Below are positions 30,651 to 41,460 of a stretch of DNA of 64,000 nucleotides, in pieces (positions within the stretch are counted from its first letter, which is position 1; each line of letters begins with the position of its first letter). Made by a program: the position numbers and the translations under genes. Below the pieces are notes generated by a model. The model was not told where the DNA came from, did no database searches, and saw only the letters and a program-made list of their open reading frames with translations. This stretch comes from Ariolimax columbianus. Lineage: Eukaryota; Mollusca; Gastropoda; Stylommatophora; Arionidae. The stretch lies in contig JAVGWX010000005.1 of assembly GCA_036924085.1 (NCBI GenBank), positions 42,415,664 to 42,479,663 on the forward strand, written 5' to 3'.

Positions 30651-32960
30651 TTAATTTTGATGATGATATAATTCCTTTATCTGTGAGCTGGCAGCTCTTG
30701 ACAGCCAATGCCTCCTCAATTGTTGTAGTGATGTGTAGAGTGTGTTGAGTATGCTGGGGTGTGGTGATAGCAGCAGGTTCCGCAGATTGGCCAGTCCTGG
30801 GCACAAAGTCAGGAGATGCTCGACTGACTCTTCGTGGTCATGGCAGAATCTGCAGTTTGGTTCACGTAGTGGGTCTAATCTATTCAGATGTTTGTTGAGA
30901 GGAGCATGGCCTGTTCTCAGCTTGAAGATCAAGCTCTGGTCTCTTCGTTTCAGTTTCTTGGCTGCGTCCTGGGGATCTGGTTTTGCTTAGTGTTTGAAAT
31001 ATACTCGACCTGTTTGGGATGTGGCCCACTGATCTAGTCACCCCTTATAGCTTTTTTCAGGATGTTATTGAAGGTTTTTAGTGTGATGCTAGGTAGTGGC
31101 TGTGGTAGCATTGTCCCGCTTCTGGCCAGCTCATCAGCCTTCTCATTCCCTGTGACTCCAACATGGCCAGGTATCTACTGGAGCACTACTTCCGCTCCAT
31201 AAGAGGTGGGCAATTGGTCAATTAATTTGTGGATGCTATTAACATCTGGAGACATTCTATTTTATTGTCTTGCGCTTTATTTAGGAAAGATGTCTTTTTT
31301 ATTCTATGCTTTTGGTGCCAATGTTCTACCATTTTCATATTCTCCTCCGTAGTGTCATTCTTAGGACGAGCGTTCTCGTCTTAGATTTAGAGGTTCGATG
31401 TTAGAGTTCATTTCATTTGCATCTGTCGGCTTTGTTTTCATGATACCGCTTATAAATCGCAGAGCGTGATTTTGTACTCTGTTCAGCTTGTGTAAGAGGC
31501 TTTTTTGGCCGGGAGCGGGGGGAGTGAATAGTCAATCACTGAGCGGATACATCTAATGTATAACTGGCATAGTGAATCTTGATTTGTCCCTATCCACAAT
31601 TTCACTCAGTTCATTTTGACATCGATATTTTCCTTTTTAATCCTTTTATTTAAGCTGAAAACAGTTTTCTCTACATTAATTTCTAGCTTCGAAAACTGGC
31701 AATATGTAGAGATGGTTGTCAGATCCACGTTCATATTTTTGGTGATGGGTTTCAGGTGTTTTCCTTTTGACCAAATGACCAGGTCATCCGCAAAGAGTGC
31801 CTTTTGGCAGGTTATGACATCTGGTAGATCGTTCATGTACACAAGGAATAATGTACAACTTAGCGCAGATCCCTGAGGCATTCCTTCTTCCAGGGTCCTT
31901 TGTTTGGATGTTGATCCGCTGAATGTTGTTTGTATTGTTCTGTTATGGAAGAAACCTTTTAACAAGCTGTACATTCGCCCTGATATTCCCATTTTTTGCA
32001 TCTTGAAGAGGAGGCCAGTCCTTCAGACTCGATCATAGGCTTGTCTGGGGTGAATGAATGTTGCCAGCACACTATTTTTCTCCTGGAAAGCAACACCTAC
32101 CTCTTGGGTGAATCTTATCAGCTGGTACATTGTCTGTTTCTTTCTTCTGAAGCCTGATTAGTTTGTATTTTGAATCTTGGAGCTTTCTAGCCACCAATAT
32201 AACCTTTCATTTATCATCATCCCTTCAGCGACCTTGCCTAGGTTTGAAGTCAGGGAGATCGGACTATAAGATCTAACTAGGTTTTATGGTTTGTCATTCT
32301 TTAGGACTGGGGTTATGTTGGCTTTTCTCCAGTCTGTCGGTAGCTTGCCTTCTCTCCATGTTTTGTTAGCGAGGTCAAGGATGGTGTGGAGCTCATCATT
32401 TGAGAGATTCAAGAACATCTCATTAGTGATCCGGTCCGGCCCAGCGGCTTTAACTTTCTTACATTATTTTAGGGCCATCTTAAGTTCTTGAAGTGGGAAA
32501 TTCTTGTCAAAGATCTCACAGTAGGTGGTTGTTCCATCATTTTGGTGAGTGTTTTTAATAGCCTTGTCTAGGTTCTTTCGTTTTTGCATTTTGTTAACAT
32601 TAAGCAAAGTACTTATTAAGGACTTCTGCTTTCTGATAATCTCATGTTATTAATTATGTCTCTGTTCTAATGGGTTTGGGATTTTTCTTTCTTTTATCTC
32701 ATGTAAGGTTGGATATGAGGCATCATGCTTTCTTTCCATCTTTCCGCAAATCCAACTCTCCACATTTCTTAGCCCATGCATCTCTTTTTGCTTGTCTGCT
32801 CAGCAATTGGAGCAGTGCATTACTGGTTTTACTATTGACCTTATCTATACCCTGCGTCATGACGATGTCCGCGAAACATTTGGGTACTTGTCTCCTGAAA
32901 AACTGCCAGTCTGCCTTTTTGTAATTCCATGGGAGGGATGTTATTTGGTTTCTTACTTTC
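30650..32960 (-). mobile_element. RNase H-bearing LINE, second family
   Basis: Reading in reverse from 32960: PWNYKKADWQFFRRQVPKCF (linker), KKVKAAGPDRITNEMFLNLS, TWREGKLPTDWRKANITPVL, motif B EEGMPQGSALSCTLFLVYMN and motif C ALFADDLVIWSKGKHL at 31606-32001. Then come LNRVQNHALRFISGIMKTKP, a partial RNase H end LQ.IPGHVGVTGNEKADELA at about 31090-31200, and a C-terminal Cys/His motif FRLRTGHAPLNKHLNRLD-like with CRFCHDHEESVEHLLTLCPG at 30651-30932. The RNase H start is missing or decayed. Endonuclease is absent; the linker joins directly to the leader at 32961-33118. The 3' end is near 30655, with ATCATCATC. Confidence 0.75.
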
Positions 32961-33118
32961 TCCACAGGATGAGCGCCACACTTTTTTCTGATAGGTTGTA
33001 CCGTCATCATACAGCGATATACGTTGCACTGTTTCGTTAAGACTATGGACCAATGCATCCGATTTCAACAGGCGTTTCTGTAGGGATGCCCTCCTTAGCC
33101 TTTGGCTGTCCCCAGCCT
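32961..33118 (-). mobile_element. I-like LINE 5' leader fused to another LINE
   Basis: In reverse this reads the I-like leader: AGGCTGGGGACAGCCAAAGG, AAGGAGGGCATCCCTACAGA, AACGCCTGTTGAAATCGGAT, then an ATG and coding LTKQCNVYRCMMTVQPIRKK CGAHPVEK. This matches LTKQCNVNHSMMAVQPIRKT YGAHPEET of LINE B. After VEK the frame passes straight into VRNQITSLPWNYKKADW of the different LINE at 30650-32960, so a chimeric junction lies at about 32961. Confidence 0.75.
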
Positions 33119-33145
33119 ATCTTCTTCTTCTTCTTCTTCTTCGTA
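33119..33145. repeat. (TTC)n microsatellite
   Basis: About eight TTC units followed by CGTACC. It looks like a reversed LINE (GAA)n tail with the start of its 3' UTR (CGTACG in complete copies), but only about five bases match beyond the tail. Confidence 0.7.
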
Positions 33146-33328
33146 CCAGATATCTGTCGGAGACGGACGAATCACATACACCGGTCGGCGAAGGATGATG
33201 TGTAAAAAGGCTCTCCAGGACGGCCGCATGGGCCGACTGACGGTTGTTCCGTCACTCACTCCATCGACCTAGGACCGCCTGGCAGGGGCCCGTACACACA
33301 CTAACCGACCGACCGACTGGGCTCGGTC

Positions 33329-33806
33329 GGGGAGGGATGGCAGCGCTCTGTGCAGAACGGATCCCAATGGCCCCGGCGATGATTTTCACAGGGACTGGAG
33401 ACGATTTTTGCCTGCCCTTCTCCGACCGATTGGTCGGGCGAGGACAGGGCTTTTAGGTACGATTCCTGCTTTCCATTTGCCGGTCACAAGCTCTTTGCGA
33501 GAGAATGACCACAAGCGAGACGAACTGTCCAGACTGGCTATCAGCCTTCGACGAAGCACACGGACACGGGGAGGGATGGCAGCGCTCTGTGCAGAACGGA
33601 TCCCAATGGCCCCGGCGATGATTTTCACAGGGACTGGAGACGATTTTTGCCTGCCCTTCTCCGACCGATTGGTCGGGCGAGGACAGGGCTTTTAGGTACG
33701 ATTCCTGCTTTCCATTTGCCGGTCACAAGCTCTTTGCGAGAGAATGACCACAAGCGAGACGAACTGTCCAGACTGGCTATCAGCCTTCGACGAAGCACAC
33801 GGACTG
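33329..33806. repeat. 239-bp tandem duplication, two units
   Basis: Units at 33329-33567 and 33568-33806 appear identical (for example GGAGGGATGGCAGCGCTCTG at 33331 and 33570). The unit is GC-rich compared with its surroundings. Identity implies a very recent duplication or an assembly duplication. Confidence 0.85.
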
Positions 33807-33968
33807 ACAAAGCTTCTCGATACGGACCACAGTAACGCACCCTTTCTAGTGGTACGACTCCACAGAATTGGTCCCGCTACAATGCCGGGCGAGCTGGTTA
33901 GGCAAGCCCGCGCTCTCACTCTGCCTGGCGGGACTGAGATCACTGTACGAACACGTACTGTTCAGTAG
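33744..33968 (+). CDS. Unrecognised 74-codon open frame
   Basis: The frame starts in the second unit of the tandem duplication (MTTSETNCPDWLSAFDEAHG) and continues past it (LTKLLDTDHSNAPFLVVRLH, then TMPGELVRQARALTLPGGTE). It ends at 33968. There is no family match I know and no splice sites are obvious. GC content is higher than the neighbours, which might indicate a different origin. It may be a fragment of a larger coding sequence or chance. Confidence 0.2.
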   Translation: MTTSETNCPDWLSAFDEAHGLTKLLDTDHSNAPFLVVRLHRIGPATMPGELVRQARALTLPGGTEITVRTRTVQ

Positions 33969-34419
33969 CCATCTTTAAATATGTCATTACATATGGCACA
34001 TTTAGTAGTCTTAGTCGACCTGTTCTACAGAGATGGCTGCCTTATGCAGGTCCCAGCTCTTGTGTGAGTTGGTGGTGGCCAGCTTGGTGCTTTTTTTTCT
34101 GCTTTGTGGACTGGGCTCGAGCAGCATTGTATTCTTTGGTCTTGTGCAGGTCTTAGCTCAGGTTATAATCAGTTCTGTCACGGGCATTAGTTGATCAGTG
34201 GATGGCTAGTTTTGTTCGTATTAGGGTCGCGTAGATGTTAGTGCAGCTCAAACAGATCTTGTCAACAAATGGGGTTGTCCAAGTCTGTTTTCCTCGTTGG
34301 TACCATAGAGTGGTTGCTGTGTTCCGGCATTTATTTTTCTTTCTGACTACATGTACATTTATCAGACCAGGTTTCACTACCATAGCAGAGTGCTGAAAAA
34401 TACACTGAATCGAAGTCTG
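33969..34419. other. Repeat-bearing intergenic sequence
   Basis: It holds the dispersed repeat at 34005-34170. The remainder shows no recognisable gene. Confidence 0.35.
34005..34170 (-). repeat. Dispersed repeat of unknown class, copy 3
   Basis: In reverse: CCTGCACAAGACCAAAGAAT, GCTGCTCGAGCCCAGTCC, CACCAACTCACACAAGAGCT, GGGACCTGCATAAGGCAG and AACAGGTCGACTAAGACTAC. It shares these blocks with 18838-18990 and 27725-27865. Confidence 0.55.
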
Positions 34420-36384
34420 GTATTTTTCGTGGCATTGTTAACATCTTGATCGAGTTGAAGACAGCCCAGCCTGCACCAGACAATCTCTGGCTTCAGATTA
34501 TTTTCTATATTGTGAAAATGGCTGAGGTAGATCGTTGGGTGGTTATTGATCCAGCGGCCTATGGACTCCTGCCCTTTGGCCCAATGCCATATAGTGGTAT
34601 CTGCAAGTGTTTGTAAGCTGTTGTTTAGTTCTGTACAAAGTGTTCCACTTGTCTGGCCTCGGAGGAAGAAGCTCTTTCCTAACACCCGCAAGAGCCGGAC
34701 TTCATATGATGCGAGAAGTTGGTTGTCATCTAGGGATATTTGGGTAAGTTCAGGCCTGCAGTGACCACAGTCTGCTAGACCTTGAAGGGCAGATCATGAG
34801 TCTGTAAAGATTATGATGCTTTGGGCTTTTGATGGGATAGCATCAAATATAGTCCTCAAGTGGTACAGAGCCACTTCCAATGCTGTTATTTCTGCCTCAT
34901 AATTTGAACATATCTCCCCACAGGCATCAAACAGCTCATCAGATGTTCTGTCTAGATACTCTATGTAGACTCCATATCCCACTTTAATGGTGGCCTTAAA
35001 AGCAGATCCATCAGTATAGACAGGTATCCATTCTTCTGTGTAGGTGTCAATTATTCTCTGTGATGCTCTCATAAGACTGACTGGATCAGTACTTCTTGTT
35101 GTATTATCTGTTAGTTTTGTTTGAATTTCTGGCCTTTTTAAACATGTATGTGGTGGTAAATTTCTTGTTGCTTTCTGTGTTTCTTGTCTGGGATGTGATA
35201 TCTGTCTTTAATTATACTGACATGGTGGAGGACTGACATTTGTTTTGTTCTCTGCTTTTGCTGCCATTTTTCTACAAGCTTTCTATTGGGGTGGTCTTTG
35301 CTTATTCTTTTACTCCTCTCATAAACTTCCATAGCAGCCACATCTCTTCGCATCTCAAGGGGTTCTACATTCACATGCCGCAGTGGGCGTTGACCTCATT
35401 GCTCCACTAATAAGGCGCAGGGCATTGTTTTGAACTCTGCCCAGGGACTCTACATTAGTCTGTGAGTATGTTGTCAGGAGTGCATTGCTGTATTCTAAAG
35501 CAGAGCGTACATATCCAAGCCTCTCAGAGTGTCCTTGTGTGATCCCCATGCTGTACCAGCGAGCCTCTTCAATAACTGTAGCCGCCTCATTGCTTTTATT
35601 TTTAACATTTTGAACATGTTTCTTGAGACTGAGCTGTTGGTCTAGAGTGACTCCTGGGCAATTTCTGTTTGCCGAATCTCAGACTGATATTTTTCTTGGC
35701 CACTTTGTGGCTGTTGGTAATGATGGTGTGAACAGTCTTTTCACAGTTTATCTTCAGTTTCCACATTTGACAATACCAACGCAGTCTTCTCAGGTCTCCA
35801 TTTAACCTTTGTGCTCCACTTTCTACATCTTCATGGCTCTGTCATATTGCCAAATCATCAGCATACATGGCTTTTTCAATTTTGATGTGCTTGGCCAGGT
35901 CATTTATGTAAATGAGAAAGAGAGTGCAGTTCAAAAGCAGAGCCCTGTGATAAGCCTTCCTCTAAAACTTCTTTAGAGGAGACTGCATTGTTCATCTTTG
36001 TTTGGATTGTTCGGTCAATGAGGAAATATTTTATCCAGTTGTACAGCTTTCCGCTAATCAGTCAGTCATCTTCATCAAGAGATCTTTTCTTCATACTCGA
36101 TCATAGGTCTGTTGTAAATCGAAGAGGATTGCTACTGTATGTTTCTTATTTTGGAACCCATCGTGAATTTTCTATGTTAACCTGAAAAGCTGGTCTTCTG
36201 TGCAACTACCTTTTCTGAAGCTTGCCTGTTCATGGCAAAGGATTTCTGACCTCTCAAGGAACCAGTAAAGGCGTGCATTTACCATTCTTTCTGCAAATTT
36301 TCTAAGGCATGATGTTAATGTGATCGGACAGTAGCTTTTTGGTTCATCTGGAGGTTTCTTACCTTTCAGGATGGGGATAATATG
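34420..36384 (-). mobile_element. RNase H-bearing LINE (third family), 3' half
   Basis: Reading in reverse from 36384: VINAHIIPILKGKKPPDEPK SYCPITLTSC, RQDFLYKNRK-like RT pieces, motif C region (AMYADDLAI with breaks, about 35850), then RYVRSALEYSNALLTTYSQT, LGRVQNNALRLISGAMRSTP and EVYERSKRISKDHPN. The RNase H start is WIPVYTDGSAFKATIKVGYG with NYEAEITALEVAL and SIIIFTDS at 34794-35072, and a decayed C-terminus follows. It is split from its 5' half (37546-38930) by the L2/CR1-like LINE at 36385-37545. Multiple stops. Confidence 0.75.
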
Positions 36385-37545
36385 TGCATTAATAACACGT
36401 TATTTATCTAGACTTTGCAAAGGCCTATGATAGAGTACCTCATCAAAGATTATTTTGAAAGTTAACATCACATGGAATAGGTGGGGAGGTTGCCAAATGG
36501 ATTGAAAATTGGTTAACGGGAAGAAGGCAGAGGGTGGGCATAAATAAGCAGTACTCAGAGTGGTGTGAAGTGAAAAGTGGTGTGCCACAGGGCTCGGTTT
36601 TGGTACCAATTTTGTTTTTGATATATATAAATGATTTGGACATTGATATGGGATCCATGATTGCAAAATTTGCTGATGACACAAAACTATGCAGTAGTGT
36701 CTCATCTAAAGCGGAAGTGGATATATTGATGTCGGATTTAGATAAAATTCGAGAATGGTCTGTAAGCTGGCAAATGGAGTTTAATGTAGATAAATGTACA
36801 GTCATCCACATGGGTAGATCCATTATGGAACATAATTACAGAATGGGAGAAAACAATATTAGAAAGATAGATAAGGAAAGGGACCTAGTGGTTATAATAG
36901 ATCATACAGGAAAGGTGAGTGAGCACGTTAAGGTAGCAGTGAAAAAGGCAAATCCAATGTTAGGTATGATAAAAAGAAATATTAAACATAGGAGGAAGGA
37001 AGTGATCGTCAAACTGTATAAAGCTTTAGTTAGACCTAGATTGGAGTACTGTGTACAGGTGTGGAGTCCTTATCATAGAGGGGATATAAACATGCTGGAA
37101 AGAATACAAAAAAGAGCGACAAAGATGATAGTGGGATTCCAGAATTACAGTTATGAGGAACGACTCAGAAAAACCGGCCTACAGTGTCTCGAAGAGAGAA
37201 GAAAATCGTGGTGACTTAATACAGGTTTATAAGATGATCAGAGGAATGGATAAATTAGACTATAACAAGTTTTTTAAAATGCAGCCACCCACAATAACAC
37301 GAGGGCATAGCTACAAGCTGACTAAAGAGAGGTCCAGATTAGATATTAGGAAAATTTTTTTGGTCAGAGAGTGGTGTCTGCTTGGAATGCATTGCCAGGG
37401 GAGGTAGTGGAGGCGGGTACAGTTAATGCATTTAAGAATAAACTGGATGCGCATAGCTTTTAGAGCAACGTTATGTAAATGTAACTGGTTGTATACAGAC
37501 TCTGCAGGGTCTTCTAAACCAGTATAAAGACGTTAAGTTAAGTTA
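36385..37545 (+). mobile_element. L2/CR1-like LINE, 3' part, copy 2
   Basis: This is a 5'-truncated element inserted head-on into the reversed RNase H LINE. It has DFAKAYDRVP-like motif A (about 36405-36440), SGVPQGSVLVPILFLIYIND (motif B), IAKFADDTKLCSSVSSKAEV (motif C) and VSWQMEFNVDKCTVIHMGRS. KALVRPRLEYCVQVWSPYHR, KRATKMIVGFQNYSYEERLR, NRGDLIQVYKMIRGMDKLDY and VNAFKNKLDAHSF follow. A frame open for 226 codons at 36534-37214 ends at a one-base shift. The 3' end is CCAGTATAAAGACGTTAAGT plus a TTAAG tail. The flanks share only GTTATT as a possible duplication. Confidence 0.85.
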
Positions 37546-38930
37546 TTATTCCAGTCTCTGGGCGGTTGTCTATTTCTTCAAGTCATGTTTATCAACTTGA
37601 GGACTGTTTCTTTCCCCAATACGCCCAGGTGAGTTATCATTTCATCATGGATCATGTCTGGCCCAGGAGACTTTCTAGGTTTTAATTTCTTCAGACCTTG
37701 TTTAAATTCTTGCATACTGAAATCATCTTCAAATATATAGATGCACCAGCTTTTAGGGCTTTCTCTTGACGTTTCAAGTGTCCTAGACGTTCTTTGTCCA
37801 ACTCAGAAAACTTTCCTGCTCTGTTCACAGAGACAAAGTACCAGTTGAAGTGCACTGCTTTTTTCTGGTCTTCAGTTAATATTCCTCTACCATCTATCAC
37901 TGACTTCAGATTTGTTCTCCTCCTGTTTCCAGAAAAATTGTTTATCAATGGCCAGTCTTCCCATTGTGCTTTAGGTCAAGTTTTGCACATGTTGATGACC
38001 ATTTTTCATGTTTTGCATTCTTAACTATGAGTTTGACCTTTGCACATAATTTGTTGTAGAGGATCTTTGATTCTTATGATGGTGCTCTCTCTCTCTCGAG
38101 GGCTGTTCTTGCTTCATTTCTTTCAGATTTGACAGCTTGCATTTCTTTAGTGTAGAATGGTTTGTACGACTTCCTACTGCCCCTTGGGATGCTTTGTGAT
38201 GCTGCATTCAGAATAGCTCTTGTTAACCCATTATTGAGTCTTTCTACACTGCTGCTGTCAATATAACCAAGCAGTTAGTCAGATGATTTTTGGAAGAGTC
38301 TCCAGTCAGCCTTTACCAAAGTTCCAGCAAGTTTTCTTTTTGTAGCATGCTTTACTGGGAATGGTTATAGTGGTGAGGATTGGCCTGTGATCACTTCTAA
38401 TATCATCAAGAACTTGCAGGTTGCAAGAGTCTATCAAATCAGAGGAGCAGATCGCCAAGTCAGGTCGACTGAGAGAGAGGTGGGCTCGGTGCAGCAGCGT
38501 TTGGGTAGAGTCTACATTCTGCAATACAAACAAGTTAGTTGCATCACAGAGCTCCTCAATGAATGTTCCTGTACTGTTATGGTCAGCGTAACTCCAATGA
38601 GGTGAGTGTCCATTGGAAGTCACCTGCAAGGAGTGTTTTGTGATATTGTTTTTGATGCAGATCTGGCAGGTTGCAGGTCGTCTGTGGGGGGCTGTAAATG
38701 TTGTATATAGTGTATTTTGATCCAGTGTACCAGATATTGATTTTCTGTATGTCTGTGGGATGGGCTATTATATGTGTGACACATCCCTGAATGTCATTTC
38801 GGATATAGGTAACTATACCACGGCAGTCGGTGCACTCACAAACATAGCCAGTGTATCCTGTCAAGCTCAGGTCAATGTCCTTGTGTAAGCAGGTGAGTCA
38901 CATGTGACGAGGTGAGGAATAGACATGATC
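37546..38930 (-). mobile_element. RNase H-bearing LINE (third family), 5' half
   Basis: In reverse from 38930: CECTDCRGIVTYIRNDIQGC, KYTIYNIYSPPQTTCNLPDL, LLAGDF (endonuclease), THFSGHSPHWSYADHNSTGT-like sequence, RPDLAICSSDLIDSCNL and DIRSDHRPILTTITIP (the SDH motif). The linker follows (NNGLTRAILNAASQSIPRGS; YFVSVNRAGKFSELDKER). The RT start is at about 37560-37690 (KLKPRKSPGPDMIHDEMITH), ending in NRPETGII at the L2/CR1 insertion. Frames are broken. It continues at 36384. Confidence 0.75.
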
Positions 38931-39111
38931 CCAATAGTAGTGAGTGAAGCCAGATGAAGCCGAGCATAGCACAATCTCCTAGAGGACCCGGTCCACCTTC
39001 ATCAGCACGCTCAGAATGTGAGGAAAGCTACTGCAGCGCGCCACCATCCTTTTCAGGGCGCACAAAAGAGTAACCTACTCATTGTGGGCATTCACAAACA
39101 ACAGCAACAAC
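38931..39111. other. Short spacer, nothing recognised
   Basis: This lies between the 5' end of the RNase H LINE and the 3' limit of the L2/CR1-like LINE. No feature was seen. Confidence 0.3.
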
Positions 39112-40497
39112 GATCTCCCTCTCTAGTAAACACATGCTTACCATTTCTGATTAGATTAAACTTTTCTAAATGCATTACAATATTTTCTTTGATTATTTAC
39201 TAACAATTTACAGACTATGCTTGTTAAACTCACGGTCTATAAATTCATGGCTATAATTTTTAACATAAGACAAGAAAGTTTTACTATCAGTCTTGATCCT
39301 ATGAGGAAGTTCTTTTTCTTCTAAATTAATTTTTGCTGTTTTATTCACTGTCTGAGCTATGTTTTGCTTGTCTAAACATTTTAAATGTTTCTTTTGATTT
39401 ACCTGCCTCTATATATTTTATCCATGCCTTCTTTTTAGATCTTCTACATCTAACTACAAATCTAATTATCCATTTTTTATGCTTGGTGTTTACCTCCCAA
39501 CATGGAACACATTTCTCTTAGTTTCTCTTGAACTGTTTTGAAATTCTCCCACTCTTGTTTAACATCTTTTCCTCTGACAATAGTAGTCATATGCTTGCAT
39601 GTTTATATTTACTTCCTTCCTTGCTATAAGATCCCAACGGTTGATCTGATGATCACTTGATCCAAACGATAATGTTTTCAATCATATTTTCCTCTGTAGT
39701 AAATATTAGGCCCATGTGTTTTTGCCTCTGGTAGCTTCTTCTACATGTTGAATCAAACAATTGTCAGTTATAAACATCGCAAACAGTTTTGACGTGACAA
39801 GTGCTTCTGCCATATCCCATTTTATTTCTGGAAAGTTTAAATCCCCTTTTAATATTAATATCCCTGCACTTGCCTTTTCTATGCTACTAATAAGCTCCTC
39901 ATCTTCTTCTTTTGGACTTGATGGACATCTGTACCATACTCCAACCACTGTTTTTTTCACCCCAACTTTCTATTTCTCCCCATACATTGTAATTTTTGTT
40001 GCCAGACGATAGATCATCTTTTATAGTTATATTAACTGAATTCGCACAGTATAATAAAATACTACCTCCCTAGCCTTGTCTCCAACAACCCTATCTTTCC
40101 TTAACATTGTATATTCCTCTATTTCAAGTTCACTATCTGCAATGTCCTCACATGTCCACGATTCTGCTAACCCTATTATATCTGGATTTTCTTCTTCTAC
40201 GGTTCCAATTCTTCTCTTTTGTTTACTATGCTTCTCACATTTGCATAACAACATTTTAGTTTGTTATTTTGTGTTTTTTTAAACAATTTTTTCTTTTTCT
40301 TTTTTATTTTTATATTTGCTTTTCCACTACTGATTTCACAATTCCCCGACTCCAACACTCCCTTTTGACTGCATCCTCTATAGCACACTGTTTTGGCTAA
40401 TTTTATTCTTATACTTCATAGGTATTACTAGTTTAAATTTTTAATACAGTGATGAACATACATATACTTCGCTACCACATGCTGTCCTATCTCATTT
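39112..40497 (-). mobile_element. L2/CR1-like LINE, ORF1 end, endonuclease, RT start
   Basis: Reading in reverse from 40497: the end of ORF1 (GQHVVAKYMYVHHCIKNLN, continued from 47618), then ORF2 with KLKCCYANVRSIVNKREELE, PDIIGLAESWTCEDIADSEL, VVGVWYRCPSSPKEEDEELI, ILILKGDLNFPEIKWDMAEA and NCLIQHVEEATRGKNT. A linker follows (KTFLSYVKNYSHEF), joined directly at about 39240 to an RT segment equivalent to YRPVSLTSIVCKMLESIIKE at 59030. So an internal deletion removed the RT start. It ends near 39112 without the rest of RT. It is interrupted at 40497 by the I-like LINE nest. Confidence 0.78.
40487..40497. repeat. Target-site duplication of nest, left
   Basis: CTATCTCATTT here is repeated exactly at 47618-47628. 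Joining both flanks through one copy restores the L2/CR1 ORF1 frame (ELHLNEIGQHVVAKYMY). Confidence 0.85.
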
Positions 40498-41460
40498 CTT
40501 CTTCTTCTTCTTCATCGTACGCAGTCAGACAGTAACCATTATTTTTTCGAAAAAAGCGGCGGTCATCCTGAGGCTGTCGACACTGCCATAGAGCTTGTCT
40601 TGTGGTTCCACTGGTGATGGCCACATCTGCTCTCTCTGATCCTCGTATGTCGGGCAGTTCTGCAGCAGATGCTCAGCGGTCATTTTCTCGGTACCACACG
40701 GGCATTCGTCGGTGCCACCTATCTTCAATTTGTTGTATATGTGGTACCTCAGTCTATTGTGGCCAGTGCGAAGTCTGAAGACAACGACCTGCTCTCTTCT
40801 GTTCAACTGGTAATAGGCATCGTTTTTGGTGTAGCCGGTATGTTCAGTTTCCCATTTGGTCATGTATCTGGCTTTAATAAGCCGTTTTGACTCTTCGTAC
40901 GTCATACTAGTATCTGTTTGTGGTAGTCTTGCACCTTCTTTTGCCAGTCTGTCTGCCTCCTCGTTGCTTTGGATGTTGCAGTGTGATGGGACCCACTGTA
41001 CCGCTACCCTTTTTGGTGCGGACTGCTGGCATAGTTGACAGAGTGCTGCTCTTAAGTCATTAAGCTCAGTGTTTTTCTGGCTTTCTAGCGCTGTGACTAT
41101 GGCCAGAGCATCTGTAAGCAGGACTATATGGCTTTCATTTTCTTTATGTGTCACCATTTCATCCACTGCCGCCCTCAGTGCCTCTGCCTCCGCTCTGAAA
41201 TTGCTTGTGTACTTACCAGTAGCGAATGACAGTGTTATTTTTCTGCCATTTGGTAGGTTCAGGAATGCTCCTGCCCCTCCGTTCTGTGTAGTGTTTGTTA
41301 CAGAACCGTCGGTGTATGCATGGATCCAGTCCATGCTTGGGTAGTTTTTCTATATAAAGCTTAGGGTAGTATCTCTCCTTTCTTTTTCAGTCTAGCAGTT
41401 TTTGTTTGCAATACCTGGCATATTTTCTACCACCTCTGGAAATATATCTTGCCTCCAGGT
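40498..41460 (-). mobile_element. I-like LINE H, downstream half (D)
   Basis: This is the 3' half of a 5'-truncated I-like LINE. It opens (reading +) with a (TTC)n tail at about 40498-40514. In reverse the frame at 41334-40525 is open for 269 codons: MDWIHAYTDGSVTNTTQNGG, then NFRAEAEALRAAVDEM, HIVLLTDALAIVTAL, WVPSHCNIQSNEEADRLAKE and CPCGTEKMTAEHLLQNCPTY, ending in EKIMVTV. So RNase H and the Cys/His end are intact here, but two stops lie upstream between 41340 and 41400. The segment ends at the 56-bp repeat 41405-41460, where rRNA-like sequence begins. Its upstream half is at 46630-47617. Confidence 0.85.
41405..41460. repeat. 56-bp direct duplication, left copy
   Basis: Matches 46630-46685 with three differences. 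It is LINE H sequence (the ENIPGI coding region) present on both sides of the rRNA/LINE E block. It may be a long target-site duplication. Confidence 0.75.
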
